Shown: positions 10,894-22,752, numbered from the stretch's first letter. The stretch is DNA of 64,000 nt from Molossus alvarezi (GCA_037176705.1 CM073886.1:5518001-5582000); one strand, 5' to 3'. Notes: generated by a model not told the origin, from the letters alone. Program-made: numbers and translations.

Positions 10894-11690
10894 ATTTTTT
10901 TAAATAACTTAACCTTTAAATTACTTACACTGTAAAATTCCGAGTTGTTCCACAAAATCATCTGAATTAGTTAAAAGTCAGAAGATCTGATGATTTGCCC
11001 CCAGGGGCAGTCAGCGGGGGGGAAGTACCGGTGACTCCTGGAGACAGGTGTCCGTGCCCCAGGGCTGGGCGCCACCGCTCTGCCACCCGACACCGACACC
11101 GAGGCCCTGGGCCAGACACCGTTCGGGGCAGCACCTGCCCTATCCTTCTGCTCCCACACAGACTACTTCATTCACCTACAGGAGGTTCCTGCCTGGTAGG
11201 CATTTCCACTCACGTTAGTGACTCTGAGCTAAGCTCACGAGCTAAGACCTGCTGTTCCTTGGAGTAGCCAGGGCTCGCTGGACCAGCCCGTCAGTGCTGC
11301 AGCTCTGGCCTCTCCCCAGAGGCGGTGAACCTACCCCAGCCCCAGCCCTCTCCACCCTGAGCTGTCATTCCAGCCTGTCTCCCTCCCACTGAACCCCGTA
11401 CTTTTCCTTGGGGAACCCTGCTCACCTTTAACATATGCGACCCCACCAGGCCAGCATCTCCACGCGGGCTGTCTCCGCTCTGCCCACTGCCTGACCTAGC
11501 CTAGAGATACAGGTTCTCAGTAAGTATGGCTGACGAGCAAAAAGGCCCATCCTTCAACCAAGACTAATCATCCGTCTGGCTCTCCAAGCATCCTTGGACA
11601 CCCTGCCATAGTACGGGGTTGTCTTCCCCCAAATGCAGCATCAGGAGATCACTTTCCCTTCCCCCTGAGGAAGGTGATGGTTAAACCGTC
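10894..11690. other. Unassigned DNA
   Basis: Unique-looking sequence without recognisable gene, RNA or repeat. Confidence 0.3.
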
Positions 11691-12215
11691 TGAGATTCTC
11701 AGATGGCCCCCAACAGCTTCCTGCTCTAATCCCAAGACTGCAAATACGATGCAAAATCATGTTATCGTACATGGAAAAGGAGATTCTGCGACGTAATTGA
11801 GTTGCTGCTCAGCTGACTTTGAACTATTTTTTTAACTATTAACTATTAACTGGTGAGCCTAATACAATCCCGTGAGCCCGTTAAAAGCTGAGCATGGTCT
11901 CAAGCTGGTCGCGAGGGGTAAATCAGAGATATTCCTAGGACGAAAGGTCTCAGTGTGCCATTTCTGGCTTTAAATACTAAGGGACTGTGTATAAGGACAA
12001 GAGAGGCCAACAGCCAGCCAGGAAACCGGGGCCTCAGTCCTACAACCACAGGGAACTGAACTCTGCCGACACTCAGCCTTGGAAGACCTGAAACAGAGAA
12101 CCCAGCTGAGCCCACCTGAGCCTGACCCACAGAACTGTGAGATGATAGATAGGTGCTGCTCTAACCCACCAAGTTTGTGGCCATTGATTACACAACAATA
12201 GAAAACACAAGCTAT
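11690..12215 (+). mobile_element. MLT1-like MaLR LTR fossil
   Basis: Landmarks in order: 'ctgctctaatcccaagactg', 'catgttatcgtacatggaaa', 'aggagattctgcgacgtaat', 'gccatttctggctttaaata', 'cagaactgtgagatgataga' and 'cccaccaagtttgtggccat', ending near 'cacaacaatagaaaac'. This is the arrangement of ERVL-MaLR (MLT1-type) long terminal repeats on the plus strand, including the 'agaactgtgag' and 'aagtttgtgg' signatures near the 3' end. No internal retroviral sequence is attached, so it is a degenerate solo LTR. Confidence 0.65.
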
Positions 12216-13333
12216 CACCACGTGGCTCTGCTTGGTAGCTATGGAGACAGAATGACCAAGAGACCTGGAGACAAAGAAGAGAAGCCGGGCGTGCTGGCTC
12301 CCGAACCAGTGCCCATTTACTGCGGAGCCCACTTCCCCAGAGACGTCTGAGGGCCCCTCTGAAGCCCCCTCCACGTGGGACAGCCCAAGCCCCAGGGCAC
12401 AGGGACCCCGGAGGACAGGAATCGGGAGAGAAAGACATGGAAGCGACAGCATTAGGGGAAGGACATCCACGCAGAGGGGGGAGCCCCTGCGGCCTGCGAG
12501 TGGTCAGAGGGGAGCGGGGTGCCAACTGGCCCCAAGGCTCTGTCCAGGGCTGAGCACTCCGCACAGCTGTGCAGCCTGGGGCACAAACGAGGTCACCTCA
12601 GCATTAGATTCACTTTGCTTGCTCAGACCCCTTCCTGTGGGCTCTATCAGGTCACAGAATAAGCTGCTGACACAGAAAGACTCAAAAACACTGTGATTCG
12701 AGCAGAATGTTCATTTCTCTCTCCTGTGACACCAGGGATGGATGGTGGCCGAGCAGGCAGGCAGCTCTGCTCCACGGAGTCACTCAGGTCCCCAGGTTCT
12801 TTCTCCCTTGTTGACTCCTGAGACATTGTTAGTCTTCAGATCAGAGCTCATGTACCACCCCCAAGTCCACATCCCAGCCTCCAGAGGTAGGAAAGAGAGG
12901 AAGCAGAGGCCAGGGAATTTTTCCTTTTACAGAAGGGACACATCAGTCCCTCTCACACCCGTCGGCAAGAACAAAGGCACACCTCGCTGCAAGGGAGGCT
13001 GGGCCATGTGGTCTCCCCTGGGCAGCCGGGGAGCCTGATTACTAAGAGGAAGGAAGAGTACCTTCGGGAAGCAGTGTGACACCGCCCCGTTTTGCGGGGA
13101 GCCTCTGGGGATGTCTCACCTGTGCCGGAACACCACCTGAGTACCCCGGGGCCTGTGTGCCAGCCAGGCCTGCTCTGCCAGCTCTCTGGGAACCAGCCGA
13201 GAAAGCACTGCCCTGGCCTGGGGCAGTCCCCTGGGCTCCCAGCACTGTGTGACTCAGTTTGAGATCCCTCAAAGCTGGGCCAGAGGCAAGGACTAGAGTG
13301 ACAGTAGTTATTTGACCGGTGATTTGAAGAAGT
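12216..13333. other. Unassigned DNA
   Basis: No clear gene or repeat. Overlapping open frames on the minus strand (about 12073-12564 and 12953-13396) partly cover the LTR and the VES on either side, which argues against coding. Confidence 0.3.
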
Positions 13334-13343
13334 AAGAGTGAAG

Positions 13344-13580
13344 CCCGACCAGTGTGGCTCAGATGGTTGAGCTTCATCCCTGCACCTACAGGTCACCAGT
13401 TCGACTCCCGGTCAGGGCACATGCCCTGGTTGCTGACTGGATCCCCAGCAGGGGTGTGCAGGAGGCAGTCAGTTGATGTTGATGCTCCTCTCTCATTGGT
13501 GTTTCTATCTCTCTCCTTCTCCCTTCCTCTCTCTCTAAATCAATAAAAACAGACATTTTATTTTAAAAAAAAAAAAAAAA
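13344..13580 (+). mobile_element. VES: VES SINE, plus strand, short form
   Basis: Head 'gcccgaccagtgtggctcag', B box 'caccagttcgactcccgg', body 'ggtgtttctatctctctcct', tail 'ctaaatcaataaaaacagac' and an 18-base A run. A perfect 10-bp TSD, AAGAGTGAAG, flanks it at 13334 and 13581. This short form stops at the AATCAATAAAAAC-type tail. Confidence 0.95.
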
Positions 13581-14199
13581 AAGAGTGAAGAAGCAGGAGG
13601 GAAATGGGGGAAGGAGGAAAAGCCGGTCAGTCGCGCGCTGCCGGCCAGACTGCTGCGTGGCAGCTAGAACCCAGTCCCACGGTGGTGTCTGAGCACCTGT
13701 CCCTCTGAGGAGCAGGAGCCTGGGACATCTACCTCCACCTCCCTGATCCTGGGAGGGTGCGAGTCCCCTGCCTGCCCAGGAGTGGAAGCGGCTGTCACGA
13801 GGCAGAAAAGCAGAGAGGCAGACACTCGAAGTGGGGACTGTCCACATCGTGAGAACTGCCCACCTGCTGCTGCTGAAAGCTAACGCGGCCCGGGAGTGCG
13901 GTGTGGGTGGGGACACGCCATCCTCTCCTCTGGAAACGACCTCTGGAGTGTTCTCCTCGCAGAACCCATGCCCTCCCGCGACCCACCTGTGCCAACGGAC
14001 CAGAACCCGGGGCTTCCGGGGCTGCCCCCGCAGACACAGCCCTGGCCTCCCACAGAAGTTAGCCACTGACTTGTCTGTCAAAGCATTGCCTCGTTCTCAA
14101 TAAAAATTAGCTATTATTATTATTAATTATCATCGCCGTCACCAACATCTGAGGACCCATGGACATACCTGGCTTCCACGAAGCAGGCTGCGTGTAGTA
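13581..14199. other. Unassigned DNA
   Basis: No gene or clear repeat. A short AT-rich patch (14100-14135) follows an AATAAA at 14099, which by itself is not evidence for a transcript end. Confidence 0.3.
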
Positions 14200-14310
14200 T
14201 AAAGGCTAACGTTACCCAGGGCCAACATGGCAGCTATCACATGGTGGAGCCAGGGTTCGACCCAGGCGGCCTGAGCCCCGCCTCTGCGGTAAGCCAGCAT
14301 GGCCAGCCAC
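14200..14310 (-). mobile_element. MIR SINE fragment, antisense
   Basis: 'tggagccagggttcgaccca' and 'ggcggcctgagccccgcctc' follow the antisense MIR pattern, in which the tRNA-derived 'attcgaacccagg' phrase is followed by a 'tctgactccagagccc' phrase. Confidence 0.5.
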
Positions 14311-14929
14311 CTCTCCGGGGCAGTCACTGCTGGTATTTATTACATCATCGAATGACTGTGGCTGTCACATACAGGGCCCCTCGGGGGCACCCAGGAGAGA
14401 TGTTCACGGGTGAGAGGGGCATTGCAGGAATTCACAGCCGATGCCTGCCCTCCAGGACAGCCTCGTCTGCCCGGCCAGCCCAAGCAGGGCCTGAGAGACC
14501 ATCCCAGCAGTTACCATCACGAGTCCTTCAGCGGCTCCCAACAGATGGGAAGGGCTGGGAGGCAGGGACAAGCCGGGGCCTCGGGGAGCACTAAACAGCG
14601 GTGCAGGAGTTCTCGAGCCTTGGTGTAAGCGATTTCAGCCTGGTTAGCTTTTCAGGACACTGTGCGGAGGGGCAGGTGTGGGAGCAGCCACGGGGACTGG
14701 AAGGCTCCACACCACAGGCAGACAGAGCAGGGAGCTCATTAACGGCCAGAGCAGGACTCGGTCCCCAGGGCTCAGTCACGCTGGCACTTTCCCCTCTGGC
14801 CCGTCTCTGCAGGGCCCTGGGCTCCAGCCAGGCCAGGGCTCTCGCCTCGGGAAGGTGGTACAAGCCACCCTCCAGTCAGAGGAGTCTGGTAACCACTGTT
14901 CAGGCAGAATAACAAAGGCAACCGCTTCC

Positions 14930-15040
14930 TGAAAGCCCTCTGCTCAGGTGGGGAAACTGAGGCTCTGGACGGCTAAGTAACCTGGCCAGCACGGAGTCTG
15001 CCAGTGGCAGAGGGCGGGCGAGCCACCGAGACCGCGCTCC
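14930..15040 (-). mobile_element. MIR SINE fragment, antisense
   Basis: 'ggtggggaaactgaggctct' followed by 'ggctaagtaacctggccagc' and 'ctgccagtggcagagggcgg' is the antisense MIR core in the expected order. Confidence 0.6.
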
Positions 15041-15179
15041 CGAGCCCTGCAGGACTCGCGACAACAGTTCTCCCGGGCCAGCAGCGCTGAGGGTGTACTC
15101 GAAGGACCCGCCACAGGCAGGGGTGCCGGGCGGGGGCGAGCCGGTCACAGGTGCAGGCTGCTCACCTAGGCATCCGTGG

Positions 15180-15610
15180 GCCTTTGTACATTAAATAAAC
15201 ATATTCGATTATTTATTGAGCACCTCCTATTTGTCAAGCCCTGGGATGGAGGGAGGAGGAGAGAAACTGGGACCCCGCTCTCACAAAGAGGGTGGGGGAG
15301 GGGACACCACAGGGTCATTTCAGAGAGTGGCGGTGACAGGAGGAGACGCAGAGCGCCGGCGCCCAGCTGCAGGGCAGTCCTGGAGGGCCTCCCTGGGGAG
15401 GAGGCACTTGTCTGAGCCTGGAGGGCGAGAACCCTCTGCAAGGCCTGGCGGGTCAGAACCCAGGGGAGGACCAGGAAGAGCCCTGCCTCGGGGAGAGACA
15501 GTGTCCTTGAGACCTGGAGAGAAGCCGGTGTGTCTGAAGAGCACGGGCAAGGGGGACATGGCAGGAGAAGGTCAAAGACATGGGGGCCCAGGCCCCCCAG
15601 GCTGGGCTCC
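15180..15610 (-). mobile_element. L2-type LINE fragment, antisense
   Basis: 'gattatttattgagcacctc' with 'ctatttgtcaagccctggga' is the antisense L2 3' end. 'gagagtggcggtgacaggag' and 'gagacctggagagaagccgg' at 15320-15540 fit further antisense L2 sequence. No reading frame is preserved. Confidence 0.55.
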
Positions 15611-15899
15611 AGCCCCCTCTCTGCCTCCCCTACTGGACTCCACGTTTCTGGGTCGGGTTTGCTGACCAGGCTGTGACCTTCGGTGCCTGGCACAGGTTCG
15701 GGCACGGAGTCAATGCGTAACTGCTGTCCACTGGACAAATCTGACCTGGCCCCACAAGGACAAGGTGGTAGCTGTCAGCACGCTTTGCCCCTAAAGCCAC
15801 CTGGCGGTGAGCGCAGGTCAGAGGGAAGGGAGTGGCAGCTGCCCGGGGCTCCCTCCCTGAGGGCCAGGAGTCAGCAGAGCTCTGTCCCCTGCGCCTGGA

Positions 15900-16172
15900 C
15901 CCTCCCCTCCAGGCCCCTGGCTCCGTGCTCGCCTCTTTCAGGACTTTTCCTCAATGTTACCTTCTGAGACCTCCCCGGTCATGCTTCCTCCAACCTGCAG
16001 GACTCCATCCCCTCACCTGCCTTATTCTCTCCAAAGCACCTGTCCCTCTTACCACCCACGAGTCCTGCACGTTCGCCTTGTTCTCGCCCGCCTCCGGCAC
16101 TGGGCATGGCTCCAGGCGGGCAAAGGCCTGTGCCTTTTTGCTGAAGCTGTGCCGAGCTCAATAAACACTTAC
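15900..16172 (+). mobile_element. L2-type LINE 3' end, plus strand
   Basis: Order 'gctcgcctctttcaggactt', 'accttctgagacctccccgg' and 'ccttattctctccaaagcac', ending in 'ctcaataaacacttactgca', which is the L2 terminal 'caataaatatttgttgaa' -like phrase. It lies head to tail with the antisense L2 at 15180-15610. Confidence 0.55.
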
Positions 16173-16175
16173 TGC

Positions 16176-16256
16176 ATGGAGGGAGGGGGGAGGGAGGAAG
16201 AGAGGGGGAGGGGGAGGAAGAGAGGGGGAGGGGAGGGAGGGAGGGGGAGGGGGGGC
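16176..16256. repeat. GGGA-rich purine tract
   Basis: An 80-bp run of G and A with GGGAGG, GGGGAGG and GAGAGGGGG motifs, immediately 3' of the L2 tail. It could form G-quadruplex or triplex structures. Confidence 0.85.
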
Positions 16257-17451
16257 AAGTGCCAGATGACTCCTGAGGCAGTGGTGGGACACCAGCTAAG
16301 CAGTGCCAGCCCCCAAATAAGACTGATTCACGTCAATCACTGTCTTCAACCTCTGCTAACTAGCACACCTAGAAGCTCCATGGTTCACACTTAGCGTTGT
16401 TTTTATTTGAATTGATAGTGGTGTCTGGGGAGCACCGTCGTCTTTTGGGGCTCAATGCCTCTGCCCCAGCCTTCAAAGCTGCAGCCCCTCTGCCACAGCT
16501 CACTAACAGGACAAAGCCACCTGCTGAAACATCAGCTGCTGTTCCCTGTACCTGTGTTTAACTTCCCTCTGGGATGCAGAGCCTATATCAGTAAGTCTCA
16601 GTCTTTCTCTCCAGGACATTTTACCTGGCCAGGTACAGTTTGGTAAAATGCAAATTCCTGGCAGCAGGGCGTCTGGGCAGAGCCAGGCCACCGATCCGCG
16701 ATGAGAAACGCCAGCCTCATGGCTACGGAGGGTCAATGTACTGTGGGTGTCCCAGAGCATGAGGTCCGAGTGGGCGACCCAAGTGCCACAGTGGTTATTA
16801 GATGTCCTCTAAATATTCTGAGTAGGCATTAAAAATCCTAATGTGACGAGGAGTCCGGAAGACGGGGCCCTGCCCAGCACAGCGGCCCCTCATGTCCTCA
16901 GAGCTTCCCGCCTGCAGCTGCCCAGGGTGGCCAGTCACCTCGCTGCATAGGAGGAGCGCCAACACCAGACGAGGATTTCTTACCCCATGGGGGGTTTCGG
17001 GGGCTGGAACCCTCAGAACACCAGCCCTTGGAGATTAGCGTGGAGCCACTCCACACCTGGAAATAGTAAGCTCCCTCCATGTACTGCCAACCAGATGGGT
17101 CTCTGACATCTTTTCAACCTCCCAGGACCCACTATACCTAAGGCTGGTCTGGGCCAGTCGCCAGCCACACATTTAAGCCCTGTTGCTGCTAAGATGCTCA
17201 CGTCTGCTTCCTGTGGGCACCTGAGCCCGGAGCTTTGGAGGCTGGCCCGGGGCACCCAGCGGGGCGTGGAAGGGTGCTCCTCGTGGACCTGTGACCTCAG
17301 CTCAGGGGAAGCCTGGCTCCACGTGGGAGGGCTGCACATGGCACACGGGGCCCCCAACCCAGTTGGCGAGGGGGCTGGCCGCTCCCCACTGGGGCTTATG
17401 AGACCCTCCAGGCTGGTCAAGACAACCCGAGAGCCCAGATTCTGAAGTGAC
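16257..17451. other. Unassigned DNA
   Basis: No gene or confident repeat. A weak 'aaaatgcaaattcctggcag' phrase near 16645 recalls MER5-type elements but is too short to call. Confidence 0.3.
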
Positions 17452-17464
17452 GTATCCTTATTTT

Positions 17465-17720
17465 TCTTTTTTTTCTTAAATCTTCACCCTAGGAAACTTT
17501 TTTTTCCATTTACCTTTAGATAGAAGATAGAGTGGGAGGAGGAGAGAGAGACAGAGAGAAACATTGATGTGAGAGAGATGCATGGGCTGGTTACCTCCCA
17601 CACAAACCCCACCAGGTTTGGGGATGAACCGCACCCGAGGCACCTGCCCCTGACCAGAGTCAAACCTGCAACTCCCTGGTCTGAGGGCCGACGCTCCAAC
17701 CACGGAGCAACCGGCAGACA
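17465..17720 (-). mobile_element. VES: VES SINE, minus strand, long form
   Basis: Antisense VES with tail 'ttcttaaatcttcaccctag', body 'gagaaacattgatgtgagag' and degenerate B box 'gaccagagtcaaacctgcaa'. The TSD GTATCCTTATTTY flanks it at 17452 and 17721. Confidence 0.94.
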
Positions 17721-17733
17721 GTATCCTTATTTC

Positions 17734-19069
17734 TCAACGATGTCAAAGAATTCCACTTTTCAAAAGTTGCGCGAGGCAAAGAAAACGTACCCGTGAACCA
17801 CGCGTTTGCAATTCCCTTTCTGGAGGGACTGGGAGCCTGGCCCACACCTCTAGCCCTGTTCTGGACCCAGAGAGAGACCAGTGCTCAGGACCTGGGCCCA
17901 GGAGCCTCCTGACCAGATGGGAGCATCTCAGCAGAAGGGCCTGGGACTCCGGGCCCTGAAAACAGCAGCCAGGGTGGGGCGGGGCACTCGCCTCTGCCTC
18001 CCAGGACCGGCTTTCCTCCCTGCCCGGGCTTGGTTAGGGCAGGGCGGGGCTGGCCCGGCTGGGGAAGAGCCAGCCCAGCTCAGCAGCCGAAGACAGCAGG
18101 CTGGGAGCCGGGAGGGGGGGGGGGTGAGCATCTCATTTCTGCCCTCCCAGCATCTACTCCTTCTTCCTCTGGAGCAGAACCACCCAGTTTGGTGGGGCGA
18201 TGGAGAGTCACTCCCCTGCTACTCTGTCCAAGCTGTTCGGTGGACAGCTGCCACCTTCGGACTCGGCCGCCCCCACCCCCCTCAGACGGGGCTCAGGACA
18301 CGCACGGAGGGAAGCTGGGACTGGCCAGGCCTCGGCACGGAGAGCTTCATGGTGGAGGCGGCTCGGAATGGGGCCAGTGCAAGGAGGCAAAGAGCAAGTG
18401 GGGGGTTGGAGTCTTTGGTGACAAGCAATAGAAATAATACTCAAACTTACGCACCAAAAAGCGAGCATAGTGCTTCACAGACCTGAGGCGTCCGTGTGTG
18501 TGGCCGCCTTCGCTGGGAAGAGCGAGAGGGGAGAGACATACATTAGACGCAGAGCGGATGTGAACACAGCCGCGCAGTGGGTACACAGGCATGGACGACA
18601 CACGCCACGTATAGGAGCAGGTGCAGGTGTGAGCACACATCTGCCCCCGACCCCGCTCCCTCTGTGCTCAGTTTATCCTCAGACGCACTGTTTCCAGTGG
18701 GGAACAGCCCCCAGATGTTGGTGTCAGTAGTTCCTTCAGAACTGAAGAGTCTCTCTTGGTGTCCACAGAACCCCTAGAGGACGCAGCCCGCGGTGGCCTC
18801 CGTCCCTGGCTCTGTTGCGGGAGAGCTCCCCCGCCCAGTCTTGAGCGTGGGCCTTGTCATCGTCACAAGGCCCTGTGTGCACCTGCAGGCTGACGGGAAG
18901 AGGCACAATGTCCCCAGAAGGACCGAGCGTCACAGTTTTCTACCAGATGGGAGGGGACACAGAGCAGCGGGCGTGAGCCCAAGACTCTAGTCCAGGGGCC
19001 CAGCGTGTGAACTTGGGCCAGCGCCTGCCTCCTGCCCCTGTGCTTCTCCATCCATTTCTCTCACCCACA
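17734..19069. other. GC-rich unassigned DNA
   Basis: No gene or confident repeat. A 12-base G run lies at 18114-18125. A 201-residue open frame at 17881-18486 has no recognisable domain and is shadowed by several frames on both strands. Confidence 0.3.
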
Positions 19070-19889
19070 GTTTGTAAAAACTGCTATTTTAAGAAATGAC
19101 AGATGCACACGCAGTTTGAGAAACGATAGAGACCTCAGATCCGTTCCCCGTTCTTCCTGTGGTGACATCTATGCAAATGTGCGCCACCCCAGCCAGGCCG
19201 CGGCGCGGCCCACCCACCCCCAGCCTGCACCGGCTGTGCGGCCCTCGGGTGTGCGCACGCATGTTTAGCTCCACACATGCAGGCCTGCGTGGCCACCGCA
19301 GTCAAGCCCCTCACCACAGAGCCGAGGGGTCCCACAGCTGCAGCCACCTGCCCCCCAACTTTCCGCCCCGGTCACTGCTCTTCCACTGCCCGTTCCCGTG
19401 GTTTCGCCATTTCAGGAGCGTCACAGAAACGGAAGCTCACAGCATATAATCTCTTGGGGTTGGCTCTTCTTTGCTAGTCAGCCTAACTCCCCGACCCTCC
19501 GAGTTGTCCTGTGTCAGCAGCTTGCTCCCTGTCTGCTGAGCAGCCGTCTGCAGCCGGAGCCCCACCGCTGGCTCAGCCGCTCGACACCGAAGGACGGCTG
19601 GGCTCTGCCCCGCGGGCGGCCACCACGAGTAGCCGCTATGAACACCCGTGTACCGGCTTTGTGTGAACACCATTTTCATTTCTCTGGACAACAGCCCAGG
19701 AGGGCAGCCGCGGGGCTGCGGGGCCACAGGAAACCGCCACGTGTGCGTGCCCACCAGCAACAGCCGCGCGACCTGGGCCCCATCCCAGCAGCACTGCTGT
19801 ATTACTGCTTTTACAATTGTTTTTCTTAAAAGTTTTAACAGTCCTGACAGATAGGTAGTGGTGGTATCTCATCGTGGTTTTATTTATTC
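19070..19889 (-). mobile_element. L1M-type 3' region, antisense, left part
   Basis: At 19634-19690 'gctatgaacacccgtgtacc', 'ggctttgtgtgaacaccatt' and 'ttcatttctctggacaacag' match the antisense L1 phrase about 'gctatgaacattcgtgtaca' and 'tgtgtgaacatatgttttca'. 'ggtggtatctcatcgtggtt' at 19860 follows in the expected order. A VES (19890-20127) splits the element before its last bases. Confidence 0.65.
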
Positions 19890-20127
19890 ATTTATTTTTT
19901 TTATTTATTTTAATCTTCACCTGAGGATATTTTTACAGTTATCTTCAGACAGAGTGGGAGGGGGAGAGGGAGAGACATTGATGTGAGAGGGGCACATCGA
20001 TCAGTTGCCACCCACATGACCCCAACCGGGGCCAGGGATGAACCCCAACCGAGGTACGTGTCCTTGGCCGGAATCGAACCCGGTCTAAAGGCCCACACTC
20101 TAACTGCTGAGCCAAACTGGCCAGGGC
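19890..20127 (-). mobile_element. VES: VES SINE, minus strand, long form
   Basis: Antisense VES with tail 'aatcttcacctgaggatatt', body 'gagagacattgatgtgagag', B box 'gccggaatcgaacccgg' and head 'gagccaaactggccagggc'. The 'cgtggttttattt' and 'cgtggtcttaattt' stretches on the two sides are the TSD, inside an L1. Confidence 0.95.
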
Positions 20128-20185
20128 CCTCACCGTGGTCTTAATTTGCATTTCCCTGATGGCTAATGACCTGAATATCAGGTGA
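20128..20185 (-). mobile_element. L1M-type 3' region, antisense, right part
   Basis: 'cttaatttgcatttccctga' and 'tggctaatgacctgaatatc' continue the L1 interrupted by the VES, matching the antisense ORF2 C-terminal end of old L1s. Confidence 0.7.
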
Positions 20186-20199
20186 CCCGCTGCCGTCTA

Positions 20200-20320
20200 C
20201 AAGGTCCATCTTGACCAAGTTTTCTCACCCGGTGAATGGAGACGGTGACGCAGCAGCACCTACCGCACAGGTGCTGCGCAAGTTCCCAAGGAGCACTGAC
20301 CTGACGTAGAGAAACACTAG
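20200..20320 (+). mobile_element. Possible MIR fragment
   Basis: 'ttctcacccggtgaatggag' followed by 'cagcacctaccgcacaggtg' resembles the MIR 3' half (a 'cctcatctgtaaaatggg' -like phrase, then 'tacctacctcatagggttg'). Confidence 0.4.
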
Positions 20321-20639
20321 CTGCTGCCACTCCCGTAAGAGGAGTCAAACGGGAACCCCACTCAGCTAGGCTGAGCGTCCCCTCCCTGCGCCCGCCCGTA
20401 CCCCTCCCCAGAGTGGGAAGAACTCCATCCCTGACCTCACAGGGAGGGCTGCCTCGGACGGCCCATCGGCAGGCGAGGACTTCCCACAGCACTCAGGAAG
20501 CGCACTGCCCTCCTCCCCTCTTCAGCTTCCAGGGCCCAGCTGAGTCTGCCCCCATGGGCTCTTCACGCCACTCCCGCCAGGCTCCCGGCCCCCAGGGGCT
20601 CTCTGCCGGGTGGGGTGAGAGAGCCCTGCGCACCCCGTG

Positions 20640-21170
20640 AGAGTGTCACTGCCCCGCCCTGCTCCCGGAGGGAGGGAGCTGGGCGAGGTCACATCCATCT
20701 AGAGGCTTCTGGGGGGGGAAGCAGCATTCGAACTCACTGCATCCGCCGCCATCTCTCCCGAGGTGAACCCGCCCGTCCTCGCGCCCACCTGCTGCCGCAG
20801 CCAGGCGGGCGGTGGGCGACATGCACAGTTCCGTCTCGGCTCTGACCCTGCGGGAAGCTGCAGACCAATGACGGCTGCTCGGCCCCAGGAGGCTGGGAGG
20901 CCTGAGCGGGAACCTGGGCAGTGCTGAGTTGGGAATCAAAAGTCAATTAAGATAAAAGTCCATTTTAATGTGAATGTCTTGCTTATATTCACATGCTTTC
21001 CCCATAAATGAGGAAGTAAATGAAGCTTGTTCATTTGTGCTGGGAGTTTTTGTTGTGTTTTGGTTTGGTTTTGAGGAAAAGAAGGGCTTTTGAAATGGTT
21101 TCAGTCTAAACTTGGAAACGTCCCAGGGAGAAAGCATGTGATGGGGTGAACTACCCAGAGGCCAGCAGCT
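20640..21170. other. Unassigned DNA with a weak MIR-like patch
   Basis: A faint antisense MIR resemblance at about 20690-20750 ('gcattcgaactcactgcatc'). The AT-rich 20940-21060 segment matches no repeat that I recognise. No gene seen. Confidence 0.3.
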
Positions 21171-21179
21171 CTTGGGCAG

Positions 21180-21400
21180 CTGCCTCACAGAGAGCCGTAG
21201 GGCACATGGGTCCAGGTCGCCAGTCCAGCTTGGGGAGTGGGCAGCTCTGCGTTCGAGCCCTGGTCCCACCACTTCACCGCTGTGTGACCTTGGCCCCGCG
21301 CACGACTTCCCTGTGCCTCTAATTCCTCTTAGGAAAATGAAGATAATAAGACTACCCCTGCTGGTTATTTTCAAGATTAAGACAAACAGTGTAGCCAAGG
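21180..21400 (+). mobile_element. MIR SINE
   Basis: 'ctctgcgttcgagccctggt', 'cccaccacttcaccgctgtg', 'tgaccttggccccgcgcacg' and 'ggaaaatgaagataataaga' are the MIR tRNA-derived B box, core and tail in order. Confidence 0.7.
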
Positions 21401-21666
21401 TGTCAAGCACAATGGTCCCAGGTGTTCCCTGGCATGTCCTGTCTATTTACTCCGCTTGCTAATGAACTCGGTGGCATGCGCCTTCCTGCTCCCCCACCAC
21501 AGGTAACCGTGGTGGGGTTCAGCACCTTGGACAGCAGAGGCCCGGCCAGCCCTGAGCTTTCACTGGTAGCCCCTTCCTGTCAGCTCCTGGCCCAGTCTCC
21601 CCGTGAGCTGCACAGCTGGCTGGCTTGGCCTCGGGCTGAAGTCTGCAGCACTGACCTTCATCACGA

Positions 21667-21677
21667 GGGGGGGGGGG
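21667..21677 (+). repeat. G homopolymer
   Basis: Run of about 11 G within an otherwise unassigned stretch upstream of the minisatellite. Confidence 0.8.
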
Positions 21678-21820
21678 CATTTGCATCCAAATCCATGTTT
21701 CTCTTCTCCAGTTCAGGGCAGGATTCCTCCTGAAGAAAGTCCGTCTTCTCCTTTGGGGGTGCTGTGTCTGCGGTGCGGTGTGGAACAGGAAGGGGGAAGA
21801 AGGAAGACCTGGGAGTGGGT

Positions 21821-22752
21821 CCCACACGGTCACCCAGGCAGCTGGAGGGGACCCCACACGGTCACCCAGGCAGCTGGAGTGGGAGCCCACACGGTCACCC
21901 AGGCCGGCAGCTGGAGTGGGAGCCCACACGGTCACCCAGGCTGGCAGCTGGAGTGGGAGCCCACACGGTCACCCAGGCAGCTGGAGGGGACCCCACACGG
22001 TCACCCAGGCTGGCAGCTGGAGTGGGAGCCCACACGGTCACCCAGGCAGCTGGAGGGGACCCCACACGGTCACCCAGGCAGCTGGAGTGGGAGCCCACAC
22101 GGTCACCCAGGCCGGCAGCTGGAGTGGGAGCCCACACGGTCACCCAGGCAGCTGGAGAGGACCCCACACGGTCACCCAGGCTGGCAGCTGGAGTGGGAGC
22201 CCACACGGTCACCCAGGCAGCTGGAGGGGACCCCACACGGTCACCCAGGCTGGTAGCTGGAGTGGGAGCCCACACGGTCACCCAGGCAGCTGGAGGGGAC
22301 CCCACACGGTCACCCAGGCAGCTGGAGTGGGAGCCCACACGGTCACCCAGGCCGGCAGCTGGAGTGGGAGCCCACACGGTCACCCAGGCAGCTGGAGGGG
22401 ACCCCACACGGTCACCCAGGCAGCTGGAGTGGGAGCCCACACGGTCACCCAGGCCGGCAGCTGGAGTGGGAGCCCACACGGTCACCCAGGCAGCTGGAGT
22501 GGGAGCCCACACGGTCACCCAGGCCAGCAGCTGGAGTGGGAGCCCACACGGTCACCCAGGCAGCTGGAGGGGACCCCACACGGTCACCCAGGCAGCTGGA
22601 GTGGGAGCCCACACGGTCACCCAGGCCGGCAGCTGGAGTGGGAGCCCACACGGTCACCCAGGCAGCTGGAGTGGGACCCCACACGGTCACCCAGGCCGGC
22701 AGCTGGAGTGGGAGCCCACACGGTCACCCAGGCCGGCAGCTGGAGTGGGAGC
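21821..22752. repeat. 33/37-bp minisatellite, 27 units
   Basis: Counted 27 copies of CCCACACGGTCACCCAGG. Units are 33 bp (CAGGCAGCTGG junction) or 37 bp (CAGGCCGGCAGCTGG, CAGGCTGGCAGCTGG or CAGGCCAGCAGCTGG), and the second half is either GAGTGGGAG or GAGGGGAC. The arrangement is not random: a three-unit composite (37-bp GTGGGAG unit, 33-bp GTGGGAG or GAGGGGAC unit, repeat) recurs several times. Long open frames on both strands (for example 21764-22870 plus and 21895-22518 minus) exist only because the unit lacks stops. They are not genes. Confidence 0.97.

Noticed and set aside
17881..18486. 201-codon plus-strand ORF
   Set aside because: GC-rich region with several competing frames on both strands and no domain.
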